A DNA stretch of 64,000 bases, taken from assembly GCF_007827795.1 (NCBI RefSeq), contig NZ_VITI01000002.1:186001-250000 (forward strand), read 5' to 3'. Position numbers and translations under genes: made by a program. The DNA is from Azospirillum brasilense. GTDB lineage: Bacteria; Pseudomonadota; Alphaproteobacteria; Azospirillales; Azospirillaceae. This document shows, in pieces, positions 26,872 through 36,160 of this stretch (within the stretch, counting starts at the first letter, position 1; every line of letters starts with the position of its first letter). Below the pieces are notes generated by a model. That model worked only from the letters and a program-made list of their open reading frames with translations. It was not told where the DNA came from and did no database searches.

Positions 26872-28901
26872 CGTTGCGTCACCGCCACCATCACCAGCAG
26901 CACGACCAGCGCCAGGAACATCAGGGTCAGGTAACGGCGGATGGTCATGAACTGCAACCGGTTGGCCCGGTCGGCCAGCCAAGTCACCGCGCGGGACAAC
27001 GGCTCCACCACCACGAGCCAGGCCGGGTCGGTCCAGGTCACCGACAGGCGCGCGGGGCGCGTGTCGCCCGGTGCCGGCATCTCCACATGGTCGCGGGCGC
27101 GGAACACCGTGCTGCCGAAGGCGCGGCGGATCGGTTGGCCGAAGCTGGAGGCCGTGTATTGCGTGACCGCCGCCGGGTCCGGCCCGTCGAAGCCGCAGCC
27201 CCAGGGAATCGACCAGCGCACGCGGTCGCTCGCCTTGCGGTGGATGCCCAGCACCAGCACGACCGACAGCAGCGCGATCACCACCAGCATGATCAGGCCG
27301 TTGTAGGAGTTGCCGATTGCCGAGGTCGGGGCCAGCCAGAACCAGGGCTGGTAGGCGCGGCCGTCGAACGGCCCGGCCTCCACCAGCAGGCGCAGCGCCG
27401 GCTCGAACAGGCGGATCAGCGGGGTCGGCAGAACGCCGAGAACGACGCAGAGCACCGCCGGAACCGCCATGCCCAGCCGCATCGCCCGCCCAACCTCCAC
27501 CGCTTCCGCGGCGGCGCGCGACCGTGGGCGGCCCAGGAAGGCGATGCCGTAGAGCCGGACGAAGCAGGCGGCGGCGAGCGCGGTGGCGAGCGCCAGGGCG
27601 GCGCCGACCACGGCGATCTCGATCTTTAGCGACCATTCCGACAAAGCCGGGGCGTTCAGGATGGCCTGGAACAGCAGCCACTCCCCGACGAAGCCGTTCA
27701 GCGGCGGCAGGGCCGAAATCGCCGCGGCGCCGATCAGGGCGAGGACGGCGGTGGTCGGCATCCGGTGGATCAGCCCGCCCAGCCGGTTCAGGTCGCGCGA
27801 TCCCGTGGCGGTCAGCATGGCGCCCGCCGCGAAGAACAGCAGGCTCTTGAACAGGGAATGGTTGACCACATGCAGCAGCGCCGCCGCCAGGGCGAGTGCC
27901 GCGATCACCGGCGTGTGGGCGGCCTTGAAGACCAGCGCCAGCCCCAGCGCGATGACGATGGCCCCGATGTTCTCCACCGTCGAATAGGCAAGCAGCCGCT
28001 TCACGTCGTCCTGCATCAGCGCGTAGAGCACGCCCATCACGGCGGTCAGCGCGCCGAATCCCATGGTCACGCCGCCCCACCACCAGTCCGGCTCGCCCAG
28101 CAGGTCGAACAGCACGCGGATCATCGCGTAGACGGCGACCTTGGTCATCACGCCGGACATCAGGGCCGACACGTGGCTGGGTGCGGCCGGATGGGCCAGC
28201 GGCAGCCAGACATGCAGCGGCACCAGCCCGGCCTTCGATCCCGCCCCCAGCAGGATCAGCACCACGACCAGCGCCGCGGCCCCCGCCTCCGGCGCGTGGG
28301 CGCGCATGGCGGCGAAGCTGTAATCGCCGTGCGCCGTCGCCAGCACCCCGAAGGCCAGCAGCAGGCAGGCCGTCCCGAAGCTTGCCATGATGATGTAGAG
28401 GCGCGCCGCCTTCGGCGTTTCCGGCTCCCGGTGGGTGGACAGAACCAGCAGCCAGGAGGCCAGCGACATGAACTCCCAGGACAGCAGGAAGGTGAAGGCG
28501 TCGGCGGCGATCAGCACCATGTTCATGCCCGCCAGGAACAGCGGGTAGAGCGGCAGGACCGGGCCGTCCTGAGAGGCGCCGTGGGAATCGTGATGCGCCC
28601 GCTCGTACCCCCAGCCGAACAGGCTGGCGGTGATGCCGCCCAGATTGACGACGATCAGGAAGACGGCGGACAGCGCGTCGGCGCGCAGATGGGCTTGAAT
28701 CCAGGGCAATCCAACCGGCAGGACCAGCGCCGCGTCCGGACCGCCCCCGGCCAGCCCGACCGCCGCCCACAGCGCGATCAGCGCGCAGGCCCCCGCCGTT
28801 CCGCCATAGACCACGGTGGACGCCTGCGGCAGCCGCTTCGCCGCGGCCCCGGCGACGGCCATAGCGAACAGAAAGGCGATTGCCGAAACGACCAGTCCCA
28901 A
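26868..28901 (-). CDS. HyfB-like antiporter-type membrane subunit
   Basis: A 677-residue protein with 14 to 16 membrane segments, first gene of the cluster. It has the glutamate of transmembrane helix 5 in SWEFMSLASWLLVL and the lysine loop GAGSKAGLVPLHVWLPLAHP followed by SHVSALMSGVMTKVAVY, the hallmarks of NuoL/HyfB ion pumps. The start is the TTG at 28901 (MGLVVSAIAFLF); no better ATG or GTG is in frame upstream, and the ribosome site is weak. A structured leader with an intrinsic terminator lies upstream on the same strand. Confidence 0.88.
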   Translation of the reverse strand: MGLVVSAIAFLFAMAVAGAAAKRLPQASTVVYGGTAGACALIALWAAVGLAGGGPDAALVLPVGLPWIQAHLRADALSAVFLIVVNLGGITASLFGWGYERAHHDSHGASQDGPVLPLYPLFLAGMNMVLIAADAFTFLLSWEFMSLASWLLVLSTHREPETPKAARLYIIMASFGTACLLLAFGVLATAHGDYSFAAMRAHAPEAGAAALVVVLILLGAGSKAGLVPLHVWLPLAHPAAPSHVSALMSGVMTKVAVYAMIRVLFDLLGEPDWWWGGVTMGFGALTAVMGVLYALMQDDVKRLLAYSTVENIGAIVIALGLALVFKAAHTPVIAALALAAALLHVVNHSLFKSLLFFAAGAMLTATGSRDLNRLGGLIHRMPTTAVLALIGAAAISALPPLNGFVGEWLLFQAILNAPALSEWSLKIEIAVVGAALALATALAAACFVRLYGIAFLGRPRSRAAAEAVEVGRAMRLGMAVPAVLCVVLGVLPTPLIRLFEPALRLLVEAGPFDGRAYQPWFWLAPTSAIGNSYNGLIMLVVIALLSVVLVLGIHRKASDRVRWSIPWGCGFDGPDPAAVTQYTASSFGQPIRRAFGSTVFRARDHVEMPAPGDTRPARLSVTWTDPAWLVVVEPLSRAVTWLADRANRLQFMTIRRYLTLMFLALVVLLVMVAVTQR

Positions 28902-29024
28902 GGTTGCGAATCCGTTTGGATTAGGCCCACAATCAGTAAGGATGTTTCTCCCAACGAACGCAAGGGGAAAAACTCTGTCGCATTCATCTCGCGGATGCGC
29001 GTGCTTTGGGCGCCACGCGCACAG

Positions 29025-29056
29025 AAAAAAGGCGGCTCACCAAATGGGGAGCCGCC
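29025..29056 (-). terminator. Intrinsic terminator upstream of the HyfB-like gene
   Basis: GGCGGCTC (29031-29038) pairs perfectly with GAGCCGCC (29049-29056). On the minus strand the stem is followed by six T residues (29030-29025). There is no protein gene on the minus strand between this and tex, so it must terminate a non-coding or leader transcript. Confidence 0.75.
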
Positions 29057-29144
29057 GAAGTCTGTTCGGGAGGAAACGCAACCAAGTTGCAGGGGAAGAT
29101 ATGCGCCCGTTAAGGTTAACGGCGCGTAAAGGGCGCGGGGTTTT
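29025..29144 (-). ncRNA. Candidate leader RNA or sRNA upstream of the hydrogenase-like operon
   Basis: Predicted minus-strand transcript of about 120 bases. A -10 element TATAGT (29156-29151) precedes it. The 5' part folds as GCGCC-GTTAACCTTAAC-GGGCGC (core CGTTAA/TTAACG), then GCAAC-TTG-GTTGC, then an unpaired TTTCCTCCCGAACAG that resembles an anti-Shine-Dalgarno target-binding loop, and ends in the terminator. It sits 124 bases before the HyfB-like gene on the same strand, so it may be either an attenuator in the operon leader or an independent sRNA. No known RNA family was recognised. Confidence 0.5.
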
Positions 29145-29297
29145 TCTTTGACTATACTTTTTCGCAAGGGCCGGGCTGCGGATTCGCGCGTCCGATCCGG
29201 ACCGGTCTCCCCACCCTCTCCCAGATCGGCACTGGCCGGGCAGGGCCGCTTCGCGCTATAGGAGGCCCCCTTCCCTTTCACCAGTAACCGGTCCTCC

Positions 29298-31682
29298 ATG
29301 CCGTCCACGTCCATCAGCCAACGCATCGCCGACGAGCTTTCGGTCCGCGAATCCCAGGTCGCCTCGGCCGTCAAGCTGCTCGACGAAGGATCGACCGTCC
29401 CCTTCATCGCCCGTTACCGCAAGGAGGCCACGGGGGGGCTCGACGACACGCAGCTGCGCACGCTGGAGGAACGGCTGTCCTACCTGCGCGAGCTTGAGGA
29501 CCGGCGCGAGGCGATCCTGTCCTCCGTCCGCGAGCAGGACAAGCTGACGCCGGAGCTGGAACGGCAGATCCGTCAGGCCGACACCAAGACGCGCCTGGAA
29601 GACCTCTACCTGCCCTACAAGCCGAAGCGCCGCACCAAGGCGCAGATCGCCCGCGAGGCGGGGCTGGAGCCGCTGGCCGACCGGCTGCTCGCTGATCCGT
29701 CCCGCCAGCCTGACGCCGAGGCCGCCGGCTTCGTCAGCGCCGACAAGGGGGTGGCCGACGTCAAGGCGGCGCTGGACGGCGCCCGCCACATCCTGGTCGA
29801 GCGCTTCGGCGAGGACGCTGAATTGGTCGGCCGGCTGCGCGCCGCCATGGCCGACAAGGGCGTGGTGACCTCAAAGGTGATCGAGGAGAAGCGGGCCGAG
29901 GGCGCCAAGTTCTCCGACTATTTCGAGTTCGACGAACCCTGGGCGAAGGTGCCCTCGCACCGGGCGCTGGCGCTGTTCCGCGGCCGGACGCAGGGCGTGC
30001 TGGACATCCGCCTGGACCTGCCCGTCGAGGAAGGCCAGCCCCACCCGGCGGAGCGCACCATCGCCGCCCACACCGGCATCCGCGACCAAGGCCGCCCGGC
30101 CGACAAGTGGCTGTCCGACGTGGTGCGCTGGACCTGGAAGCTGAAGATCGGCCCGCATGTCGAGACCGACCTGATGGGCGACCTGCGGGAGCGCGCGGAG
30201 GACGAGGCGATCCGCGTCTTCGCCCGCAACCTGCACGACCTGCTGCTGGCCGCCCCCGCCGGCCCGCGCACGACGATCGGCCTCGACCCCGGCATCCGCA
30301 CCGGCGTGAAGGTCGCCGTGGTCGACGCCACGGGCAAGCTGGTCGACACCGCCACCGTCTACCCGCACCAGCCGAGGAACGACTGGGACGGCTCGATCGC
30401 CGCCATCGCCGCCCTGGCGGTGCGCCACAAGGCGGAGCTGATCTCCATCGGCAACGGCACGGCGAGCCGTGAGACGGACAAGCTGGTCGCCGACCTGTTC
30501 AAGCGCCATCCGGAGCTGAAACTGACCAAGCTGGTGGTCAGCGAGGCCGGCGCGTCGGTCTACTCCGCTTCCGAAACCGCGGCGGCGGAGTTCCCGAAGC
30601 TGGACGTCAGCCTGCGCGGCGCCGTCTCCATCGCCCGTCGTCTTCAGGACCCGCTGGCCGAGCTGGTGAAGATCGAGCCGAAGTCCATCGGTGTCGGCCA
30701 GTACCAGCACGACGTGTCCGGCGGCAAGCTCGCCCGTTCGCTGGACGCGGTTGTGGAGGATTGCGTGAACGCGGTGGGCGTGGACCTGAACATGGCGTCC
30801 GTCCCGCTGCTCACCCGCGTGTCCGGCCTGAACGAGACGATCGCCCGCAACATCGTGGAGCACCGCGACCGCAACGGCGCCTTCCGCTCGCGCAAGCAGC
30901 TGCTGGACGTGGCGCGCCTCGGCCCGAAGACCTTCGAGCAGGCCGCCGGCTTCTTGCGCATCCGCGAGGGCGACAACCCGCTGGACAGCTCAGCCGTCCA
31001 CCCCGAAGCCTACCCGCTGGTCGAGCGCATCCTGAAGAAGACCGGCAAGGATCTGGGCAGCGTCATCGGCGACGCCCGCTTCCTGCGCGCGCTGAACGCC
31101 GAGGACTTCACCGACGAGCGGTTCGGCGTTCCGACCATCGAGGACATCCTGAAGGAACTTGAGAAGCCGGGCCGCGACCCGCGTCCGGAATTCAAGACCG
31201 CCACCTTCCAGGAGGGGGTCGAGGAGCTGAAGGACCTCCAGACCGGCATGGTTCTGGAAGGGGTGGTGACCAACGTCACCGCCTTCGGCGCCTTCGTGGA
31301 CATCGGCGTGCACCAGGATGGTCTGGTCCACATCTCGCAGCTTTCCACCAGCTTCGTGAAGGACCCGCACACCGTCGTGAAGGCCGGCGACATCGTGAAG
31401 GTCAAGGTGATGGAGGTCGACATCCCGCGCAAGCGCATCGGCCTGACCATGCGCCTGACCGACGACGCCCCGCGCCCGGAGAAGGGTCAAGGCCGGGGAG
31501 AGGGCCAGCGGGGAGACAACCAGCGTGGCGATGACAGGCGCCGGGACGACCGCCGCGGCCCGCCGCCCGGCAAGGGCGGCCCCGCTCCGAAGCCGGCCCC
31601 CAAACCCGCCAAGGCCCCGGAGCCGATCAACAACGCCTTCGCCGAAGCCTTCGCACGGGCGCAGGCCGGAAAGAAGCGGTAA
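29298..31682 (+). CDS. tex: Tex, S1-domain transcription accessory protein
   Basis: A 794-residue nucleic-acid-binding protein. It has the N-terminal helical Tex domain ([19 protein letters not shown]), a YqgF/RNase H-like domain ([19 protein letters not shown]), helix-hairpin-helix motifs ([16 protein letters not shown]) and one S1 domain (about 647-717, [20 protein letters not shown]). The C-terminal tail of about 60 residues is low-complexity Arg, Gly and Pro. Tex affects transcription and stress tolerance in several bacteria; its exact biochemical role is not settled. Confidence 0.95.
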   Translation: MPSTSISQRIADELSVRESQVASAVKLLDEGSTVPFIARYRKEATGGLDDTQLRTLEERLSYLRELEDRREAILSSVREQDKLTPELERQIRQADTKTRLEDLYLPYKPKRRTKAQIAREAGLEPLADRLLADPSRQPDAEAAGFVSADKGVADVKAALDGARHILVERFGEDAELVGRLRAAMADKGVVTSKVIEEKRAEGAKFSDYFEFDEPWAKVPSHRALALFRGRTQGVLDIRLDLPVEEGQPHPAERTIAAHTGIRDQGRPADKWLSDVVRWTWKLKIGPHVETDLMGDLRERAEDEAIRVFARNLHDLLLAAPAGPRTTIGLDPGIRTGVKVAVVDATGKLVDTATVYPHQPRNDWDGSIAAIAALAVRHKAELISIGNGTASRETDKLVADLFKRHPELKLTKLVVSEAGASVYSASETAAAEFPKLDVSLRGAVSIARRLQDPLAELVKIEPKSIGVGQYQHDVSGGKLARSLDAVVEDCVNAVGVDLNMASVPLLTRVSGLNETIARNIVEHRDRNGAFRSRKQLLDVARLGPKTFEQAAGFLRIREGDNPLDSSAVHPEAYPLVERILKKTGKDLGSVIGDARFLRALNAEDFTDERFGVPTIEDILKELEKPGRDPRPEFKTATFQEGVEELKDLQTGMVLEGVVTNVTAFGAFVDIGVHQDGLVHISQLSTSFVKDPHTVVKAGDIVKVKVMEVDIPRKRIGLTMRLTDDAPRPEKGQGRGEGQRGDNQRGDDRRRDDRRGPPPGKGGPAPKPAPKPAKAPEPINNAFAEAFARAQAGKKR

Positions 31683-31789
31683 CGGCTCCGCACACGTGGG
31701 GCGGGTATCGGACACACTCCGGTACTCTCCCCATGGACGGTTCGTGCGCCAAAGGCTAGTGTGCACCGACGCCAACCGCACATGCACCC

Positions 31790-32899
31790 ATGCTCACCTC
31801 GGCAACCCGAATCGTCGGCCTGTACACGGGCCTCGCCACCGCGTGGGTGGTGGGGTCCGACCGCGTTCTGGACGCCGCCGGGCTGGGCGAAGTGGTCCTG
31901 ATCCAGAACGTCAAGGGCACGGCCTTCGTCCTGTTCACCGCCCTGGCCCTGTGGGGCTTCCTGCGCCAGGAATTTCAGCGCCGCACCCGGTCGGAGGATG
32001 CGCTGCGCTCCACATTGGAGCGGTTGGCCCAATCGGAAGCCGATCTCCGCTCGGTCATCGAGAAGCTGCCGGACGCTTTCTTCCGCACGGACCTGGACGG
32101 TCGGGTCAGCATGGCCTCGCCCCAGTTCGCGCGGGAGTTCGGGCTGACTCCCGAGACGGTGATCGGTACCCGCATCGCCGACCATTACGTGGAGGAGGAC
32201 GGGCGCGCCAAGTTCCTTACGGCTCTGGAGGAATCAGGCGGCGAGGTCCGCGACCACCGCATGCCGATGCGGCGGCAGGACGGCACCACCTTCTGGATTT
32301 CAGCGAACGCCTACATCCGCCGCGATCCCGCCGGACGGCCTATCGGGGTCGAGGGGATCGCCCGCAACACCACAGCTCAGCACCATCTGGAGGAGCGGTT
32401 GCGCTACCTCGCCGGGCACGACGCGCTGACCGGACTGTGCAACCGCATCCGTTTCGAAGACCGGCTGGAACACGCCATCGCCCGCGCCAGGCGCGAGGAC
32501 AAGAGCTTCGCCCTGCTTTTCCTCGACCTCGACGGGTTCAAGGAGGTCAACGATACCCACGGGCACCAGAAGGGCGATGAGGTGCTGGTGATCACCGCGC
32601 AACGCCTGTCCGGCGCCCTGCGCAACAGCGACACCACCGCCCGCATCGGCGGCGACGAATTCGCCGTTCTGCTGGAAGGGGACATTTCCGTCGAAAACGC
32701 CCGGGCCGTGGCGGAAAAGGTCATCGACTCCATCGACCGGCCCATAGCCGGCCTGGACCTGTCGGTGTCGGCCAGCGTGGGCATGGCCTTCTTTCCGTCG
32801 GACGGCGCCGATGCCGGCGTTCTGTTGCGCTGCGCCGATCAGGCCATGTACCGCGCCAAGCGCCTGGGAAAAAATCGGCTGGAGCTGGGCACCGCCTGA
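31790..32899 (+). CDS. PAS-GGDEF diguanylate cyclase
   Basis: A 369-residue protein with a short N-terminal membrane helix (GTAFVLFTALALWGFL) and perhaps a second one before it, then a coiled segment, a PAS domain (about 80-200, IEKLPDAFFRTDLDGRV) and a GGDEF domain. The active-site signature is intact (IGGDEFAVLL, near residue 287), and an RxxD inhibitory site (RNSD) lies five residues before it, so it should make cyclic di-GMP with product feedback. No EAL domain. The signal is unknown. It stands alone after tex. Confidence 0.93.
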   Translation: MLTSATRIVGLYTGLATAWVVGSDRVLDAAGLGEVVLIQNVKGTAFVLFTALALWGFLRQEFQRRTRSEDALRSTLERLAQSEADLRSVIEKLPDAFFRTDLDGRVSMASPQFAREFGLTPETVIGTRIADHYVEEDGRAKFLTALEESGGEVRDHRMPMRRQDGTTFWISANAYIRRDPAGRPIGVEGIARNTTAQHHLEERLRYLAGHDALTGLCNRIRFEDRLEHAIARARREDKSFALLFLDLDGFKEVNDTHGHQKGDEVLVITAQRLSGALRNSDTTARIGGDEFAVLLEGDISVENARAVAEKVIDSIDRPIAGLDLSVSASVGMAFFPSDGADAGVLLRCADQAMYRAKRLGKNRLELGTA

Positions 32900-32924
32900 C
32901 CCGGACGGGTGGGAACGGAGAGCT

Positions 32925-33560
32925 TCAGCCTGGTTTGGCGACATCCATCACCAGCCGAATGCCCAGCGCCCCGATGACCGTGGCGGCCAACCGGTCGATC
33001 CACGCCTTGGACCGCAGATAGACGGCACGCGGCCGGCCGGCGGAAAAAGCCACGGCGACGATGGCGTACCAGCCGGTCTCGACCAGAAACACGGCGGGCG
33101 GCAGGGCCAGCAGAATCCAAGTCGGCGGGGATGCCGGCAGAAGGGCGGCGAAGATGCTGGCGTAGACGATGGCGGTCTTCGGGTTGCTGATCTGCGTCGT
33201 CAGACCGATGCCAAAGGAGCGCAAGGTGCCGCGAGAATTGGCGGTCCCATCCGGAACGCGTATCGGCTCCGCCGCGCCCTGCCAGATCCGCACCGCCAGA
33301 TGAACGAGATAAAGGCCGCCCGCGACTTTCAGGATCAGATGGAGCCACCCGACCTGGATCAGCAGGGCGTGCAGACCGAGGAGGGCCAAGGTGGCGAAGA
33401 CCACGCCGCCGATGCCCATGCCAAAGGCGGCGGCAAGCCCGGCGCGACGCGACACGGCGATGGAAGTGCGGGCCACCAGGACGAAGCTGGGGCCGGGGCT
33501 GATGGCGCCGATGGCCAGGGCGCCGAGAACGCTCAACAGGGAAAGAACGGACCCATCCAT
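32925..33560 (-). CDS. LysE-family amino acid exporter
   Basis: A 211-residue inner-membrane protein with about six helices. The N-terminal SPGPSFVLVARTSIAVSRRA and the second-helix GMGIGGVVFATLALLG are the RhtB/LysE signature. Family members export amino acids such as lysine, homoserine or threonine. The actual substrate cannot be told. Its 3' end faces the diguanylate cyclase gene, 25 bases apart. Confidence 0.9.
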   Translation of the reverse strand: MDGSVLSLLSVLGALAIGAISPGPSFVLVARTSIAVSRRAGLAAAFGMGIGGVVFATLALLGLHALLIQVGWLHLILKVAGGLYLVHLAVRIWQGAAEPIRVPDGTANSRGTLRSFGIGLTTQISNPKTAIVYASIFAALLPASPPTWILLALPPAVFLVETGWYAIVAVAFSAGRPRAVYLRSKAWIDRLAATVIGALGIRLVMDVAKPG

Positions 33561-33649
33561 GGCTGCGGCTCCGCCGATCGGGAAAGCCGCAGTTTATGGA
33601 CGGCGAACGGGATCGTCAGCCGGCAAAATGGTCGCGGCGCCCTGCCCGC

Positions 33650-33970
33650 TCACTCCGCGGCCATCAGAAAGCTCGTGCCATGATGGGTGCGCGGGGGCAT
33701 GTCAGGGAGGCCGATCGTCCGCCCGACCTCCTCGGTCGTCGGCCGGCGCCGGTAGGTCTCCACATAGCGGTCGAGGGCGGCGAGGCATTCGGCGATCGAA
33801 CCGGAACCGACCGCCCGGCAGTCCTCGAAGGCGTGCGGGTCGGGGCGGAACCAGTGGGTGATGTAGCCGTCCTCGGTTCCGTTCAGGGTGAGCGTCAGGG
33901 CGAAGCGTCCCTCATGCCCGATCCGGGCGTGGGCCGCGCGCAGCCGGGACTGGACCTCTTCGATGGTCAT
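33650..33970 (-). CDS. Small phage-associated protein, unrecognised
   Basis: A 106-residue soluble protein beginning MTIEEVQSRLRAAHARIG, function unknown. The C-terminal half reads ALDRYVETYRRRPTTEEVGRTIG. The ATG at 33970 is preferred because AAGAAGGAA lies just upstream; an in-frame ATG at 33994 would add eight residues. It is the last gene of the minus-strand module with the annealing protein and exonuclease. Confidence 0.65.
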   Translation of the reverse strand: MTIEEVQSRLRAAHARIGHEGRFALTLTLNGTEDGYITHWFRPDPHAFEDCRAVGSGSIAECLAALDRYVETYRRRPTTEEVGRTIGLPDMPPRTHHGTSFLMAAE

Positions 33971-34009
33971 GGCGCGTGCTTCCTTCTTAATCATCAGGCG
34001 GCCTTTCGA

Positions 34010-34336
34010 TCACGCGGCGTTGCGGAGCAGCCCGTCTTCCAGGCTGCGCGCCCATTCGGCGTCGCGGGCCAGCGATTCGACCAGCAGACGGGCCGGGCCG
34101 GCGGTGTCCGCCGGGGTGTCGGGACGGAGCAGCCCCGCCAGCCGCATGGCCAGCGATTCCGCTTCCGCCTCGACCCAGCGGGCATACTGCTTCCGGCGTT
34201 CCGCCTCGTTCCAATACCAGCGCGGAAGCTGGGGGTAGCTGCGCTCCATCTCGCCTTCCCAGGCGCTCATGCGGAACAGACCGCTGGGGGAGCGTTCGGC
34301 GTGGGTGTGTTTGGTGGTGGTGCTTGCGGGTGTCAT
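34010..34336 (-). CDS. Small phage-associated protein, unrecognised
   Basis: A 108-residue hydrophilic, probably helical protein beginning MTPASTTTKHTHAERSPSG. It is rich in Trp, Arg and Glu (PRWYWNEAERRKQYARWVEA). No known motif. It lies 41 bases after the Rad52-like gene and 39 before the next small gene, so it belongs to the same transcription unit. It might be an accessory factor of the recombinase, but nothing in the sequence proves that. Confidence 0.6.
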   Translation of the reverse strand: MTPASTTTKHTHAERSPSGLFRMSAWEGEMERSYPQLPRWYWNEAERRKQYARWVEAEAESLAMRLAGLLRPDTPADTAGPARLLVESLARDAEWARSLEDGLLRNAA

Positions 34337-34377
34337 CGGCAGAGCGTCTCCCTTCCACGCCGCAGGACGGGCGTGGA

Positions 34378-35181
34378 TCAGGCGGCCTCCAGATCGCCGC
34401 CCTCTTCGTCTTGCTTCAGGATCTCCGCCTTCTTCTGGGCGAAGAGGCTGGTGATGCGGTGCTGGGCCGTGCGATCGACCGTGCCGATCTCGCGCAGGCG
34501 CGTGCCGGCGCCGGTGCGCCACAGCTCCTCCAGGTCGTCCAGGTCCAGGCAGGCGCCGAGCCGCTTGCGGATTTCCTCCTCGAAGGCGGCGATGGCGGAC
34601 GGCTGCAGGTCCGGGTTGGACTTCGCGGCGTAGAAGGCCTCCGCCTCCTCCCGGTACTTGCTGTCGTCGAACTGGCCCATATGCACGTCGGCGGCGAGGC
34701 CGAGCTGGACGAGGCATTTGCCCACCGCGTCGGTCATCGACATCTTGAAGCACTCGTCGTCGGGCGCCTCGATGCCGTTGCGGCGGCGGACCATCTCCGT
34801 GCCGCCCCACTGCGGACCGGTCCAGCACTTCTCGCCCGTCTCCGGGTCGAGGTACCAGACGCGGGCACAGATGAAGACCATGCGTTCGGCGATGGTCCAG
34901 TCCATCTGTTCATAGCCCCAACCCTTGCCGACCGGACCGAACACCTCGGTCATCATCATCAGGCGCCAAGTCGGGTCGATCTGCGTGCCGCGGAAGCCGC
35001 CGGAGCGGGTGAAGGGCTTGGTCGCCTTCGGGTCCGTCCGCTTCAGCCGGTTCCACAGATGCATGGGGTCCGGGGCGGCGGGGTCCACGGTGGCGGTCGG
35101 GGAACCCGCGATCTTCGGGGCGGCCGTGCTGACGGTCTTCTCGGTTTCGGCAACGGTGTCGGTCTTGCTCATGCGTCCCAT
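34378..35181 (-). CDS. Phage-type single-strand annealing protein (Rad52/Sak-like)
   Basis: A 267-residue protein resembling phage single-strand DNA annealing proteins. The segment SGGFRGTQIDPTWRLMMMTE leading into EVFGPVGKGWGYE (to about residue 90), and later KMSMTDAVGKCLVQLGLAADVHMGQFDDSK (from about residue 147), follow the pattern I associate with that family. Such proteins anneal 3' strands exposed by an exonuclease. The next gene upstream encodes a YqaJ-type exonuclease, which completes the two-component system. The start at 35181 is supported by a purine-rich AAAGGGGAA; the alternative is 35172. Confidence 0.75.
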   Translation of the reverse strand: MGRMSKTDTVAETEKTVSTAAPKIAGSPTATVDPAAPDPMHLWNRLKRTDPKATKPFTRSGGFRGTQIDPTWRLMMMTEVFGPVGKGWGYEQMDWTIAERMVFICARVWYLDPETGEKCWTGPQWGGTEMVRRRNGIEAPDDECFKMSMTDAVGKCLVQLGLAADVHMGQFDDSKYREEAEAFYAAKSNPDLQPSAIAAFEEEIRKRLGACLDLDDLEELWRTGAGTRLREIGTVDRTAQHRITSLFAQKKAEILKQDEEGGDLEAA

Positions 35182-35203
35182 GGTCGTCGGGTTCCCCTTT
35201 TGG

Positions 35204-36160
35204 TCAGTAGCGTTCGTCTCTCCCCTCACCCCAGCCGCCGCTGAGCACAGCGTCCAGGCTCGGATCAGGGGACGGATCGGCCGTGGCGGGCTGCCACGGT
35301 TCGGCGGTGTCGAGCGCCCGCCGGGGCGGCGCGCCGTAGCGAAGCGACAGCCGCCCCTCGCGGTCGCGGGCGAGGTACAGGCCACGGCCCGCCTCCTCTC
35401 CCGCCCCGTCGGCCATCGTGACGAAGGCGATGCGCGCGTCGTCGGGCATCAGCGCCTTCAGGGCGGCCTCCGCCTCCCGGACGGCGAGGGCAGCGGCGCG
35501 GTGGTCCACCAGCTCCGCGGCCAGGGCGGCGAAGCGGTTGTGCCGGGCCATGTCGACCACCCGGCGGGTTTCATAGACCGGCCCCTCCGCCGGCAGCGGG
35601 TCGCCGGGCTCCACGTCGTTGGCGACGTGCCACCAGAAGGCATCCAGCGTCTCCATCAGCCGCCCGCAATCCGCCTCCCGCCGCGGCACGGGGACGAGCG
35701 TGTGGCCGGTGGGGCGCAGGATCGACAGAATCGCCCGCTCCAGCCCGGTAACCACCAGCTGGTGCTGGACCTGCCAGTGATAGCGCTGGGCCAGTTCCGC
35801 GTCCGTTTGGAAGCCGCCGGTGAATTTCGCCTCCACCAGCGTGTCCGGCGCGCCGCTGTCCGTGTCGCCCTCCCAGGTCAGGAAATCCGGGTGCGCGACC
35901 ATCCAGTCATGCTCCGGATGGACCCAGGTCCGTTCCGCCGGCACGCAGGGAAGGCCGGTGACCTTCTCCACGAACCGCGGGTGAAGATGCTCGGTCGCGA
36001 TGCCGATCTGCACCGCGGCGACGAGGTCCAGGTCGGCCGGCGCCGAACGCCCCGTCTTCTCGCGCCACAGGCTCAACCAGTCGCCCGCCATGACGCGGGT
36101 GGTGTCGGAAGACCCGATACGCCCTGCCCGCGCGGCGCGCTGCGCGTCCGTAATCGCCAT
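35204..36160 (-). CDS. YqaJ-type phage exonuclease
   Basis: A 318-residue nuclease of the YqaJ/lambda exonuclease superfamily. The PD-(D/E)xK core is readable: RIGSSDT near residue 18, a conserved E57 in ATEHLHPRF, D92 in AHPDFL, E110-x-K112 in LVEAKF, and the helix RYHWQVQHQL at 127-134. It resects 5' strands to feed the adjacent annealing protein. It is the first gene of the module; 341 bases separate it from the repressor-like gene. Confidence 0.85.
   Translation of the reverse strand: MAITDAQRAARAGRIGSSDTTRVMAGDWLSLWREKTGRSAPADLDLVAAVQIGIATEHLHPRFVEKVTGLPCVPAERTWVHPEHDWMVAHPDFLTWEGDTDSGAPDTLVEAKFTGGFQTDAELAQRYHWQVQHQLVVTGLERAILSILRPTGHTLVPVPRREADCGRLMETLDAFWWHVANDVEPGDPLPAEGPVYETRRVVDMARHNRFAALAAELVDHRAAALAVREAEAALKALMPDDARIAFVTMADGAGEEAGRGLYLARDREGRLSLRYGAPPRRALDTAEPWQPATADPSPDPSLDAVLSGGWGEGRDERY

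Larger units (their letters stand above)
28902..29297. other. Intergenic region between the hydrogenase-like operon and tex
   Basis: This 396-base stretch has no convincing protein gene. Going leftwards on the minus strand it holds a promoter-like TATAGT (29151-29156), a candidate structured RNA ending at an intrinsic terminator (29025-29056), and an 8-bp hairpin TGCGCGTG (28996-29003) / CACGCGCA (29014-29021). Beside the start of the HyfB-like gene is a small palindrome, AATCC-GTTT-GGATT. The tex promoter must lie in the right-hand part but no consensus is obvious. Confidence 0.6.

Noticed and set aside
21712..28901. Functional hydrogenase-4 / formate hydrogenlyase
   Set aside because: The NiFe cysteine motifs are absent and no maturation, ferredoxin or formate dehydrogenase genes are in the cluster.
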